Source: Agrobacterium fabrum
GTDB taxonomy: Bacteria; Pseudomonadota; Alphaproteobacteria; Rhizobiales; Rhizobiaceae
Assembly (NCBI GenBank): GCA_003241215.1
Contig: QFOL01000228.1
Location: 1-6,429, forward strand
Direction: 5' to 3'
DNA: 6,429 nucleotides
The notes under the pieces were generated by a model that was given only the letters and a program-made list of their open reading frames with translations, was not told the origin of the DNA and did no database searches. Both the position numbers and the translations under genes were made by a program. Below, piece after piece: positions 1-6,416 of this stretch; position 1 is the first letter of the stretch; each line of letters begins with the position of its first letter.

Positions 1-23
1 GCCGCCCTCGTTCAGTGAGCGGA

Positions 24-53
24 CTTATAAATCTACCCAACCAAACAAGTCAA
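24..53 (-). promoter_or_regulatory. Candidate sigma70-type promoter, leftward
   Basis: Read on the minus strand there is TTGACT (53 to 48), 18 bases, then TATAAG (29 to 24). Each box differs from the consensus TTGACA/TATAAT at one position. Transcription would begin near base 17 and run off the left edge, so a divergent gene or RNA is expected just outside the window. This is sequence matching only. Confidence 0.4.
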
Positions 54-72
54 CATACATACCGTCAAAAAA

Positions 73-110
73 CTGACATTTTTGTTAAGTGATTGGTTTA
101 TAAACAAAAT
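73..110 (+). promoter_or_regulatory. Candidate purC promoter elements
   Basis: Several overlapping weak choices exist in the AT-rich stretch. CTGACA (73-78) is a good -35 box, but the best -10 box, TATAAA (99-104), is 20 bases away. TTGTTA (82-87) with CAAAAT (105-110) has ideal 17-base spacing but poorer boxes. Either would give a purC leader of roughly 140 bases containing the palindrome at 216-232. The exact start cannot be decided from sequence. Confidence 0.3.
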
Positions 111-215
111 TTAATAAAACAACTTCAGGAAAACTCAGGAGAGCCCCATTTATCTCGCGACTGGCCCTGTTCCGGGAAACATGCAATAGGAACGGACAGG
201 AGTTTCAGCCAGACC

Positions 216-232
216 GGGGCGTCCGACGCCCC
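216..232. repeat. Perfect GC-rich palindrome before purC
   Basis: GGGGCGTC (216-223) and GACGCCCC (225-232) are exact reverse complements around a single central C. In RNA this could fold as a 7-bp GC stem with a 3-base loop, ending 26 bases before the purC start. It is followed by TTATATAG rather than a T-run, so it is not a classic terminator. TATATA (234-239) right after it could be a -10 box, in which case the palindrome would sit in the promoter spacer, a common operator position. Which role applies is open. Confidence 0.5.
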
Positions 233-249
233 TTATATAGCCTAGAATT

Positions 250-253
250 GGAG
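250..253 (+). promoter_or_regulatory. Ribosome binding site of purC
   Basis: GGAG five bases before GTG 259. It supports this GTG as the start, together with the protein beginning close to the GKVRENYD loop, as in other SAICAR synthases. Confidence 0.7.
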
Positions 254-258
254 AGCCT

Positions 259-1209
259 GTGCGCATTCTCGATGAAGCCGTCATTCCCGAGCTGCCGAAC
301 TATTACCGTGGCAAGGTGCGGGAAAACTACGATCTGCCGGACGGCAACCGCATCATAATATCCACCGACCGCCTCAGCGCCTTCGACCGTATCCTCACCT
401 GCATACCTTACAAGGGGCAGGTCCTGACGCAGACAGCACGCTACTGGTTCGAACTGACCGGCGATATTTGTCCCAACCATGTGGTCAGCTACCCCGATCC
501 GAACGTCGTCGTTGGCAAGCGGCTTGAAATCTTGCCGGTCGAAGTGGTGGTACGCGGTTATCTGGCCGGCACCACCGGCACGTCGATCCTGACGCTCTAT
601 AAGAAGGGCGAGCGGCAGATGTACGGCATGAGCCTGCCGGAGGGGATGAAAGACAATCAGATTTTGCCGGAACCGGTCATCACGCCGACAAGCAAGGCCT
701 TCGACGGCGGCCATGACGAACCACTGACGCCGGCAGAGATCGTGGAGAAGAAACTTCTGACGCAGGAGCAGTGGGACACGCTTTCCCGTTACGCACTGGC
801 ACTGTTCAAGCGCGGACAGGAGATTGCCGCAAAACAGGGCCTCATTCTCGTCGATACGAAATATGAATTCGGCACGGACGAAAACGGCACGATCATTCTG
901 GCTGACGAAATCCATACACCGGACAGCAGCCGTTACTGGATGGCTGAAACCTATGAGGAAAGCTTCCGCAACGGCACACGGCCGGCGAGCTTCGACAAGG
1001 ATTTCGTCAGAGCCTGGGTCGCCGAACGCTGCGATCCCTATAAGGACGACGTTCCCGAAATTCCGCAGGACCTCGTCTTGCAGACCTCGAAGGTCTATAT
1101 TGATGCCTACGAACGCATCACCGGACAGAGCTTCGTTCCCGACGATAGCGGCGAGACGCCGCTCGCAAGAGTACGCCGGAATCTGGAGCCGTTCTTCCCC
1201 GGAGTCTGA
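259..1209 (+). CDS. purC: SAICAR synthase (phosphoribosylaminoimidazole-succinocarboxamide synthase), long form
   Basis: This enzyme joins CAIR and aspartate with ATP to make SAICAR in de novo purine synthesis, in the cytoplasm. The 316-residue product shows the N-terminal ATP-binding loop GKVRENYD (18-25), STDRLSAFD (35-43), the first family signature [12 protein letters not shown] (94-105), the second signature [11 protein letters not shown] (195-205) and the [12 protein letters not shown] segment (216-227). No key motif is missing. Its length fits the long, yeast-ADE1-like form (about 300 residues) rather than the usual bacterial form of about 240-255. Rhizobia are known to carry a second, long purC copy annotated as synthase 2, and I infer this is that copy. 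It starts with GTG 259 behind GGAG, and its stop lies two bases before ameR, so the two genes are probably co-transcribed. The family is certain; the paralogue assignment is likely. Confidence 0.95.
   Translation: MRILDEAVIPELPNYYRGKVRENYDLPDGNRIIISTDRLSAFDRILTCIPYKGQVLTQTARYWFELTGDICPNHVVSYPDPNVVVGKRLEILPVEVVVRGYLAGTTGTSILTLYKKGERQMYGMSLPEGMKDNQILPEPVITPTSKAFDGGHDEPLTPAEIVEKKLLTQEQWDTLSRYALALFKRGQEIAAKQGLILVDTKYEFGTDENGTIILADEIHTPDSSRYWMAETYEESFRNGTRPASFDKDFVRAWVAERCDPYKDDVPEIPQDLVLQTSKVYIDAYERITGQSFVPDDSGETPLARVRRNLEPFFPGV
1201..1204 (+). promoter_or_regulatory. Ribosome binding site of ameR, inside the end of purC
   Basis: GGAG lies in the last purC codons, seven bases before GTG 1212. 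The alternative in-frame ATG at 1221 is 16 bases away, too far, so GTG 1212 is preferred. The placement suggests translational coupling with purC. Confidence 0.65.
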
Positions 1210-1211
1210 CC

Positions 1212-1871
1212 GTGAGCAAAATGATCGAACAGGCGAGAAAGGGTGACAGGAAGAATGACCGTCCTGTCAGGCGTCGGCCTCGCCGTTCCGCCGAGGAAAC
1301 GCGGCGGGACATTCTCGCCAAGGCCGAGGAACTCTTCCGCGAGCGCGGCTTCAACGCGGTGGCGATTGCCGATATCGCCGCGGCGCTCGGCATGTCCCCC
1401 GCCAATGTCTTCAAGAATTTCAATTCGAAGAACGCGCTCGTCGACGCCATCGCATTCGAACAGATTCGCGTGTTCGAACGGGACGTTCGGCCGCTGGACA
1501 AAAGCCATGCGCCGCTTTTGAGGCTACGCCATCTTGCCCGCACCCTGATGCAACAGCACCATCAGGATCTCAACGACAATCCTTATATATTTGAAATGAT
1601 CCTGATGACGGCCAAGCAGGACATGAAGTGCGGCGACTATTATAAATCCGTCATGGCAAACCTGTTTGCCGATATTATTCGCGACGGCATCGAGGCGGGG
1701 ATTTACACGCCGGCCGACATTCCGACGCTTGCGGAAACCGTGCTTCACGCGCTTATCAGCGTCATTCATCCCGTCCTCATCGCACGGGAAGATATCGGCA
1801 ATTTAGCAACACGTTGCGATCAACTCGTCGATTTTATCGATGCGGGATTGCGCAATCCGCTTGCTAAGTGA
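1212..1871 (+). CDS. ameR: TetR-family repressor of the AmeAB efflux pump (AmeR)
   Basis: This is a 219-residue TetR-type DNA-binding repressor. A basic N-terminal arm (RRRPRRSAEETRRDIL, 20-35) leads into the family's three-helix DNA-binding domain; the helix-turn-helix is about 52-76 (IADIAAALGMSPANVFKNF, then NSKNAL). Residues from about 85 form the ligand-binding and dimer domain, with the often conserved NPYIFEM at 123-129. The sequence is very close to AmeR of Agrobacterium tumefaciens as I remember it, including KGDRK near the start, LDKSHAPL, AKQDMKCGDYYKS and the end DAGLRNPLAK; that agreement also supports GTG 1212. It sits two bases after purC and 199 bases before ameA, all in one direction, unlike the divergent acrR-acrAB arrangement. 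It presumably represses ameAB through the palindrome at 1868-1891; the inducing ligand cannot be read from sequence. An internal inverted repeat (1560-1607) is noted separately. Confidence 0.9.
   Translation: MSKMIEQARKGDRKNDRPVRRRPRRSAEETRRDILAKAEELFRERGFNAVAIADIAAALGMSPANVFKNFNSKNALVDAIAFEQIRVFERDVRPLDKSHAPLLRLRHLARTLMQQHHQDLNDNPYIFEMILMTAKQDMKCGDYYKSVMANLFADIIRDGIEAGIYTPADIPTLAETVLHALISVIHPVLIAREDIGNLATRCDQLVDFIDAGLRNPLAK
1560..1607. repeat. 10-bp inverted repeat inside ameR flanking a 28-base segment
   Basis: CATCAGGATC (1560-1569) and GATCCTGATG (1598-1607) are exact reverse complements around bases 1570-1597. Inverting the middle leaves the frame intact with no stop: residues 120-129 change from LNDNPYIFEM to HFKYIRIVVE, while the arms still read HQD and ILM. 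The window has the expected TetR-family orientation, since NPYIFEM resembles a common motif of this family. Whether inversion occurs in nature cannot be told from one sequence. Confidence 0.75.
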
Positions 1872-1891
1872 CGATTCCCAATTTACGTCAC
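1868..1891. promoter_or_regulatory. Candidate AmeR operator overlapping the ameR stop codon
   Basis: GTGACG (1868-1873) and CGTCAC (1886-1891) are perfect inverted half-sites separated by 12 bases; the left one includes the ameR stop TGA. Written as AGTGA-N16-TCAC (1867-1891), the half-sites and spacing agree with the operator in the synthetic AmeR-repressed promoter as I recall it (AGTGA-N16-TCACT). Its place between repressor and pump genes fits repression of ameAB. No strong -35/-10 pair is visible around it, so the promoter it would cover is undefined. Confidence 0.5.
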
Positions 1892-1895
1892 CTTC

Positions 1896-1931
1896 TCGCA
1901 ATTGCTTGCGAAGCGCAAAAGCCTGCGCTTC
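1896..1931. repeat. Two adjoining inverted repeats in the ameR-ameA intergenic region
   Basis: TCGCAA (1896-1901) pairs with TTGCGA (1906-1911), and GAAGCGCA (1910-1917) pairs exactly with TGCGCTTC (1924-1931) around a 6-base loop. The two share bases 1910-1911, so as RNA hairpins they would compete. The 8-bp stem could end ameR transcription but has no following T-run on either strand. They may instead be protein-binding sites, or they may overlap a weak promoter (TTGCGA 1906-1911, 17 bases, TTCTAT 1929-1934). Confidence 0.45.
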
Positions 1932-2035
1932 TATGCGTGTGGCGGTCCGGACAGAATGAGCGAATCGGGTCCCTTCCAGGGCCTTCGCCTGTCGTGTCTG
2001 CTTCCGGACGCGCATCCGCCGAGCGACATTGCGCT

Positions 2036-2041
2036 TATAGT
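2036..2041 (+). promoter_or_regulatory. Possible -10 box for ameA
   Basis: TATAGT matches TATAAT at five of six positions and would start RNA near 2048, about 23 bases before the ameA ATG. No recognisable -35 box lies 16-18 bases upstream, so this is weak. Confidence 0.2.
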
Positions 2042-2060
2042 TGAATGCGATTGATACGCA

Positions 2061-2066
2061 GGGAAG
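2061..2066 (+). promoter_or_regulatory. Ribosome binding site of ameA
   Basis: GGGAAG four bases before ATG 2071. It decides the start: the in-frame TTG at 2041 would put ten extra residues before the lipoprotein signal peptide and has no ribosome binding site. Confidence 0.65.
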
Positions 2067-2070
2067 AACG

Positions 2071-3273
2071 ATGAGCCGACGTATTTTACCCCTATTTGCT
2101 TCTCTGTGTGTAACCGCGCTTCTGGCGGGCTGCAGCGATGGCGGCGAGAACGGCCAGAACGCCGCCCAGGGCGCGGAGCGTCCGCCATCTCCGGTCAGCG
2201 TCATCCTGATGCAGACCAGCGAATATCCATTGACCACCGTTCTGCCCGGCCGCGCCAGCGCGTTCCAGACAGCCGAAATCCGGCCGCGTGTCACTGGCAT
2301 CATCCGCGAAATTCCCTTCAAGGAAGGCAGCGAGGTCAAGCAGGGCGACGTTCTCTACCAGATCGAGGACAATACCTATCTCGCGGAAGTGGCGCAGGCC
2401 AAAGCGAATGTGGCAAAGGCGGAAGCAAGCGTCCCGAGCGCCCAGGCGAATCTGGCCCGCTACGAACGCCTGGTCAACAGCGGCGCGACACAGATCGAAT
2501 ATGAAAACGCCAAGGTGACGCTGCTCCAGGCGGAAGCCGATGTGGCCCAGACCAAGGCGGCGCTGGAAACGGCGGAAATCAACCTCGATCTCACCAAGGT
2601 CCGCGCACCCTTCGACGGCATTACCAGCGCAACCGCCTTCAGCATCGGCAACGTGGTGACGGCGAACCAGACGACGGCCCTGACGACGCTGCGCCGCATC
2701 GATCCGATCTATATCGATCTGATGGAATCCAGCATCAATCTTCTGCGCCTGAAAAAGGCGATCTCCTCCGGCCAGCTCGGCGGCGATACCAAGGAGACGG
2801 GTATTCACCTGACGCTGGAAGACGGCACCGAATACAAGCATGACGGCAAGATCGACATGTCGGACATGGCGGTGAGCGAAACCACCGGTACCTTCTCCAT
2901 CCGCGCCCTCTTCGACAACCCGGACGATCTGCTGCTGCCCGGCACCTATGTCCGCGCAACGCTGACCATCGGCAAGGAAAAAGGTTTCCGCATTCCGCAG
3001 CGTGCAGCGAGCCGCAACGCCAATGGCGAACTGACCGCAAAATTCGTGACCGCGGAAAACAAGGTGGAAACCCGCACCTTCCCGTCCAGCCAGCAGTCGG
3101 GCAATGCCTGGCTGGTGACGGAAAACGTCAAGGATGGCGACAAGCTTATCGTCGACGGCTTCCAGTGGATTGCTGACGGTGCGGCGGTCGCACCCGTTGA
3201 AGTGACCATCGACGATCGCGGTATCGTCGTTCTGCCGCAGCAAGCTCAGCCTGCCGCCGCCCCCTCGAAATAA
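2071..3273 (+). CDS. ameA: RND efflux periplasmic adaptor lipoprotein (AmeA, AcrA family)
   Basis: This is the membrane fusion protein that bridges the inner-membrane pump AmeB and an outer-membrane channel. From ATG 2071 it has 400 residues. Residues 1-20 form a lipoprotein signal (MSRR, a hydrophobic core, lipobox LAGC) with Cys21 as the lipidated residue, so it should be anchored in the inner membrane facing the periplasm. A linker follows, then the first lipoyl half (about 68-104, with RPRVTGIIREI and EGSEVKQGDVL), an alpha-helical hairpin (about 104-170, Ala/Glu/Lys-rich, turn near 135-142), the second lipoyl half (about 171-208, VRAPFDGI), a beta-barrel domain (about 209-300) and a membrane-proximal domain ending in a flexible Ala/Pro/Gln tail. 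The layout matches AcrA, MexA and Brucella BepD. It lies 53 bases before ameB, surely in one operon. The name rests on the adjoining ameR match. Confidence 0.92.
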   Translation: MSRRILPLFASLCVTALLAGCSDGGENGQNAAQGAERPPSPVSVILMQTSEYPLTTVLPGRASAFQTAEIRPRVTGIIREIPFKEGSEVKQGDVLYQIEDNTYLAEVAQAKANVAKAEASVPSAQANLARYERLVNSGATQIEYENAKVTLLQAEADVAQTKAALETAEINLDLTKVRAPFDGITSATAFSIGNVVTANQTTALTTLRRIDPIYIDLMESSINLLRLKKAISSGQLGGDTKETGIHLTLEDGTEYKHDGKIDMSDMAVSETTGTFSIRALFDNPDDLLLPGTYVRATLTIGKEKGFRIPQRAASRNANGELTAKFVTAENKVETRTFPSSQQSGNAWLVTENVKDGDKLIVDGFQWIADGAAVAPVEVTIDDRGIVVLPQQAQPAAAPSK

Positions 3274-3317
3274 GCATGAGCACGAAACCCCCGGTCGAAG
3301 CTCGTAAAAGGTAAGGC

Positions 3318-3321
3318 AGGA
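3318..3321 (+). promoter_or_regulatory. Ribosome binding site of ameB
   Basis: AGGA five bases before ATG 3327. The 53-base ameA-ameB gap shows no terminator, consistent with one transcript. Confidence 0.6.
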
Positions 3322-3326
3322 CTGCC

Positions 3327-6300
3327 ATGGCCCATTTCTTCATCAGGCGCCCCGTTTTTGCATGGGTTATCGCCATCGTCATCATGCTGGGCGGCGCGCT
3401 TGCGATCTGGACGCTTTCCATTTCGCAATATCCCGATATTGCCCCGACGACGGTACGCGTCAGCGCGACCTATAACGGCGCCAGCGCCGAAACGGTCGAG
3501 AAATCGGTGACGACCATCATCGAGGACGGCATGACCGGCCTCGACGACCTCACCTATATGACCTCGTCATCCTCCACCGGCAGCGCCGAAGTGACGCTGA
3601 CTTTCGGCAACAGCATCATGCCTGACATCGCGCAGGTTCAGGTGCAGAACAAGCTGCAGCTCGTCCAGTCGCAATTGCCCGATACCGTGCAGCAGCAGGG
3701 TATCCAGGTCAGCCGCTCCACGTCGAGCATCCTGATGGTTGGCGCGCTGATCTCCTCCGACGGCAAGCGCAATTCGGCCGATCTCGGCGACGTCTTCTCC
3801 TCGCGTGTCGAAGACCAGATCAAGCGCCTCGAAGGCGTGGGCAGCATCAACGTCTTCGGTTCCGAATATGCGATGCGCATCTGGCTGGATCCGTTCAAAC
3901 TCAACAAATACCAGCTGACCACGGCCGACGTCACCAGCGCCATCGAAAGCCAGAACACCCAGGTTTCGGTCGGTTCACTTGGCGCCGTACCCGCTGTCAA
4001 GGGCCAGCAGCTGAACGTGACGGTGACGGCGCAGAGCCAGCTCACCACGGTTGCCGATTTCGAATCGGTCATCCTGAAGGTCGAGAAGGATGGTGCGACC
4101 GTTCGGCTGAGCGACGTTGCCCGCATCGAGATCGGCCAGGAAACCTATGGCGGCGATTCCCGCTCCAACGGTCGCCCGTCTGCCGGTTTCGCGGTCAACC
4201 TCGCCACGGGCGCGAACGCGCTGGACACGGCAGCACGCGTGAAGTCGGCACTTTCCGCCGTCGAGGGTTCGCTGCCGGAAGGTGTTGCGATCGAATATCC
4301 CTATGACACGACGCCCTTCGTAAAGCTGTCGATCGAGAAGGTGGTGCACACGCTGATCGAAGCGATCATCCTCGTCTTCGTCGTGCTTCTGGTGTTCCTG
4401 CAGAACCTCAGAGCCACATTCATTCCGATGATTGCGGTTCCCGTCGTGCTTCTCGGCACCTTCGGCATCCTCGCGCTGACAGGATATTCCATCAATACGC
4501 TCACCATGTTCGCCATGGTTCTGGCCATCGGCCTTCTCGTCGACGACGCCATCGTCGTTGTCGAAAACGTCGAACGAATCATGTCGGAAGAAGGCCTGTC
4601 GCCGGTCGAGGCGACCGAAAAGTCGATGGGCGAGATCACCGGCGCGATCATCGGCATCGCTCTTGTGTTGACCGCCGTGTTCATTCCGATGGCCTTCTTC
4701 GGCGGGTCGACGGGTATCATCTACCGCCAGTTCTCGGTCACCATCGTTTCGGCCATGCTGCTTTCGGCGGTTGTCGCCATCGTTCTGACACCCGCACTTT
4801 GCGCGACGATGCTGAAACCCATCGACCATCACAAGAAGCAGCGAGGACCGGGCGCCTGGTTCAACCGTGGCTTCGGCAAAACGACCGATGGTTATGTTTC
4901 CTCCATCGGCTATCTGCTGAAACGCCCGCTCCGCGTAATGATCCTTTTCGCAATCGTGATCGGCGGCTGCGCCTGGTTCTTCAGCAAGCTGCCAAGCTCG
5001 TTCCTGCCGCAGGAAGACCAGGGCGTGCTGCTGACAATCATCCAGACACCGACCGGCTCGAACATCGAACGCACCAACGAAGTGGTGAAGCAGGTCGAAA
5101 GCTACTTCCGCGAAAAGGAAGCCGCCAATGTCGAATCGGTTTTCGGCGTCCTCGGCTTCAGCTTCAGCGGTTCGGGTCAGAACAACGCCATCGTCTTCAC
5201 CAAGCTCAAGGATTTCGCCGAGAGAACTGCGCCCGATCAACATGCCGGCGCGATCGTGCAGCGTGCGATGGGCACCTTCTTCGGTTTCCGCGATGCGCAG
5301 GTATTCCCGCTTCTGCCGCCGGCAATTCAGGGCATGGGCACATCGAGCGGTTTCTCGATGTATCTCGTGGATAGCGGCCGCAACGGCACCGACGCCCTGA
5401 CCGCCTCGTCCAAGGAACTGATCGCGCTTGCCACCGGCAATCCGAAGATCAGCTCGCTTCGAAGCGACAGCCAGGACAATGAAACGCAGATGAAGATCAT
5501 TCTCGACCAGGAAAAGATGGGCGCCATGGGCGTCGATCTCTCCTCCGTGAATCTCATGCTGTCGACGATCTTTGCCGGCCGGGATGTCAATGACTTCACG
5601 CTCAACGGCGAACTCAAGCCCGTCTATGTCCAGGGTGACGCGCCGTATCGCATGCAGCCGGACGACCTCAAGTTCTGGTATGCCCGCAATACCAGCGGCG
5701 AAATGGTGCCTTTCTCCTCCTTCAGCGAGGTGAAATGGGTCAATGCGCCGCCGTCTCTCGCCCGCTTCAACGGCACAGGCGCGATCTCGCTCGAAGGCAC
5801 CGCCGGTGCAGGCGTTGCATCCGGTGACGCCATGGACGAGATGGAACGGCTGACGGCGAGCCTGCCGGGCGGTTACACCGTGGCGTGGCAGGGCATTTCC
5901 TATCAGGAACGGCTGTCCGGCTCGCAGGCGCCGATGCTTTATGCGCTGTCGGTGCTGATCGTGTTCCTTTGCCTCGCCGCCCTCTATGAAAGCTGGTCGA
6001 TCCCATTCTCGGTCATCATGGCCGTGCCGGTGGGCGTCCTCGGCGCATTGACCGCGGCGCATTTCTTCGGTCAATCGAATGACGTCTACTTCAAGGTGGG
6101 CCTGCTGACGACCATCGGCCTTGCGGCGAAAAACGCGATTCTGATCGTCGAATTCGCCAAGGAAAGGCAGGAGCACGGATTGAGCCTGATGGAAGCGACG
6201 CTGGAGGCAGCGAAGCTGCGCCTGCGCCCGATCATCATGACGTCACTCGCCTTCATCCTCGGCGTCGTACCTCTCGCAATCGCAACCGGAGCGGGTTCCG

Positions 6301-6416
6301 CTGCGCAAAATGCAATCGGTATCGGGGTGCTGGGTGGTATGCTTTCTGCAACACTGCTCGGAATTTTCTTCGTTCCGTCCTTTTTCGTCATCATTCGTCG
6401 CCTTTCAAGGCGTTAA
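3327..6416 (+). CDS. ameB: RND multidrug/proton antiporter, HAE1 family (AmeB, AcrB-like)
   Basis: This is the inner-membrane pump of the tripartite system: it captures drugs from the periplasm and inner membrane and exchanges them for protons. At 1029 residues it is full length. It starts MAHFFIRRPVFAWVI, like AcrB, with TM1 at about 9-29, a first periplasmic domain, TM2-TM6 at about 340-492, TM7 at about 536-555, a second periplasmic domain and TM8-TM12 at about 868-1022. The proton relay is complete: Asp406 and Asp407 in LLVDDAIVVVENVER, Lys935 in GLAAKNAILIVEFAK, and Arg965 and Thr972 in the RLRPIIMTS segment. Pocket phenylalanines corresponding to AcrB F178, F610, F615, F617 and F628 are present (177, 606, 611, 613, 624); the F136 position is Ile135. 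FGSEYAMRIW (177-186) and the TGAGSAAQNAIG segment are typical of the family. Drug specificity cannot be read directly. It follows ameA in the same operon; the channel partner is not in the window. Confidence 0.96.
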   Translation: MAHFFIRRPVFAWVIAIVIMLGGALAIWTLSISQYPDIAPTTVRVSATYNGASAETVEKSVTTIIEDGMTGLDDLTYMTSSSSTGSAEVTLTFGNSIMPDIAQVQVQNKLQLVQSQLPDTVQQQGIQVSRSTSSILMVGALISSDGKRNSADLGDVFSSRVEDQIKRLEGVGSINVFGSEYAMRIWLDPFKLNKYQLTTADVTSAIESQNTQVSVGSLGAVPAVKGQQLNVTVTAQSQLTTVADFESVILKVEKDGATVRLSDVARIEIGQETYGGDSRSNGRPSAGFAVNLATGANALDTAARVKSALSAVEGSLPEGVAIEYPYDTTPFVKLSIEKVVHTLIEAIILVFVVLLVFLQNLRATFIPMIAVPVVLLGTFGILALTGYSINTLTMFAMVLAIGLLVDDAIVVVENVERIMSEEGLSPVEATEKSMGEITGAIIGIALVLTAVFIPMAFFGGSTGIIYRQFSVTIVSAMLLSAVVAIVLTPALCATMLKPIDHHKKQRGPGAWFNRGFGKTTDGYVSSIGYLLKRPLRVMILFAIVIGGCAWFFSKLPSSFLPQEDQGVLLTIIQTPTGSNIERTNEVVKQVESYFREKEAANVESVFGVLGFSFSGSGQNNAIVFTKLKDFAERTAPDQHAGAIVQRAMGTFFGFRDAQVFPLLPPAIQGMGTSSGFSMYLVDSGRNGTDALTASSKELIALATGNPKISSLRSDSQDNETQMKIILDQEKMGAMGVDLSSVNLMLSTIFAGRDVNDFTLNGELKPVYVQGDAPYRMQPDDLKFWYARNTSGEMVPFSSFSEVKWVNAPPSLARFNGTGAISLEGTAGAGVASGDAMDEMERLTASLPGGYTVAWQGISYQERLSGSQAPMLYALSVLIVFLCLAALYESWSIPFSVIMAVPVGVLGALTAAHFFGQSNDVYFKVGLLTTIGLAAKNAILIVEFAKERQEHGLSLMEATLEAAKLRLRPIIMTSLAFILGVVPLAIATGAGSAAQNAIGIGVLGGMLSATLLGIFFVPSFFVIIRRLSRR

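Larger units (their letters stand above)
1..258. other. Non-coding region upstream of purC
   Basis: I see no convincing gene here. Bases 61-120 are strikingly AT-rich (14 of 60 are G or C), unlike the GC-rich genes to the right, which is typical of a promoter region. It contains a minus-strand promoter candidate (24-53), plus-strand promoter elements (73-110), a perfect 10-bp palindrome GTTTATAAAC (96-105), a short repeat GTCA/TGAC (64-67 and 74-77), and a GC-rich palindrome close to purC (216-232). The one ATG before purC (181) runs into a stop after two codons. The layout suggests a divergent intergenic region with another gene to the left of the window. Confidence 0.7.

Noticed and set aside
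61..258. Riboswitch in the purC leader
   Set aside because: I could not recognise conserved core bases of a purine or other known riboswitch; only the simple GC palindrome stands out.
1910..1931. Rho-independent terminator for ameR
   Set aside because: The 8-bp stem is good, but no T-run follows on either strand, so I list it only as an inverted repeat.
2041..2070. TTG 2041 as the start of ameA
   Set aside because: No ribosome binding site in front of it, and it would add ten polar residues before the signal peptide; ATG 2071 has GGGAAG and gives a normal lipoprotein signal.
1803..2339. Minus-strand open frame (178 codons) across the ameR-ameA gap
   Set aside because: It would cross the end of ameR and the signal peptide of ameA, and its translation is basic and featureless. 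I treat it as chance.
2092..3243. Minus-strand open frame (383 codons) opposite ameA
   Set aside because: Same reason: it is fully covered by a clear adaptor gene and has no plausible protein features.
3276..3314. 12-codon open frame between ameA and ameB
   Set aside because: No ribosome binding site and too short to judge; likely chance.
3975..6176. Long minus-strand open frame (733 codons) opposite ameB
   Set aside because: Its product is rich in His, Arg, Asp and Glu with no recognisable domain, and it mirrors the biased codon use of ameB. It is an antisense shadow.
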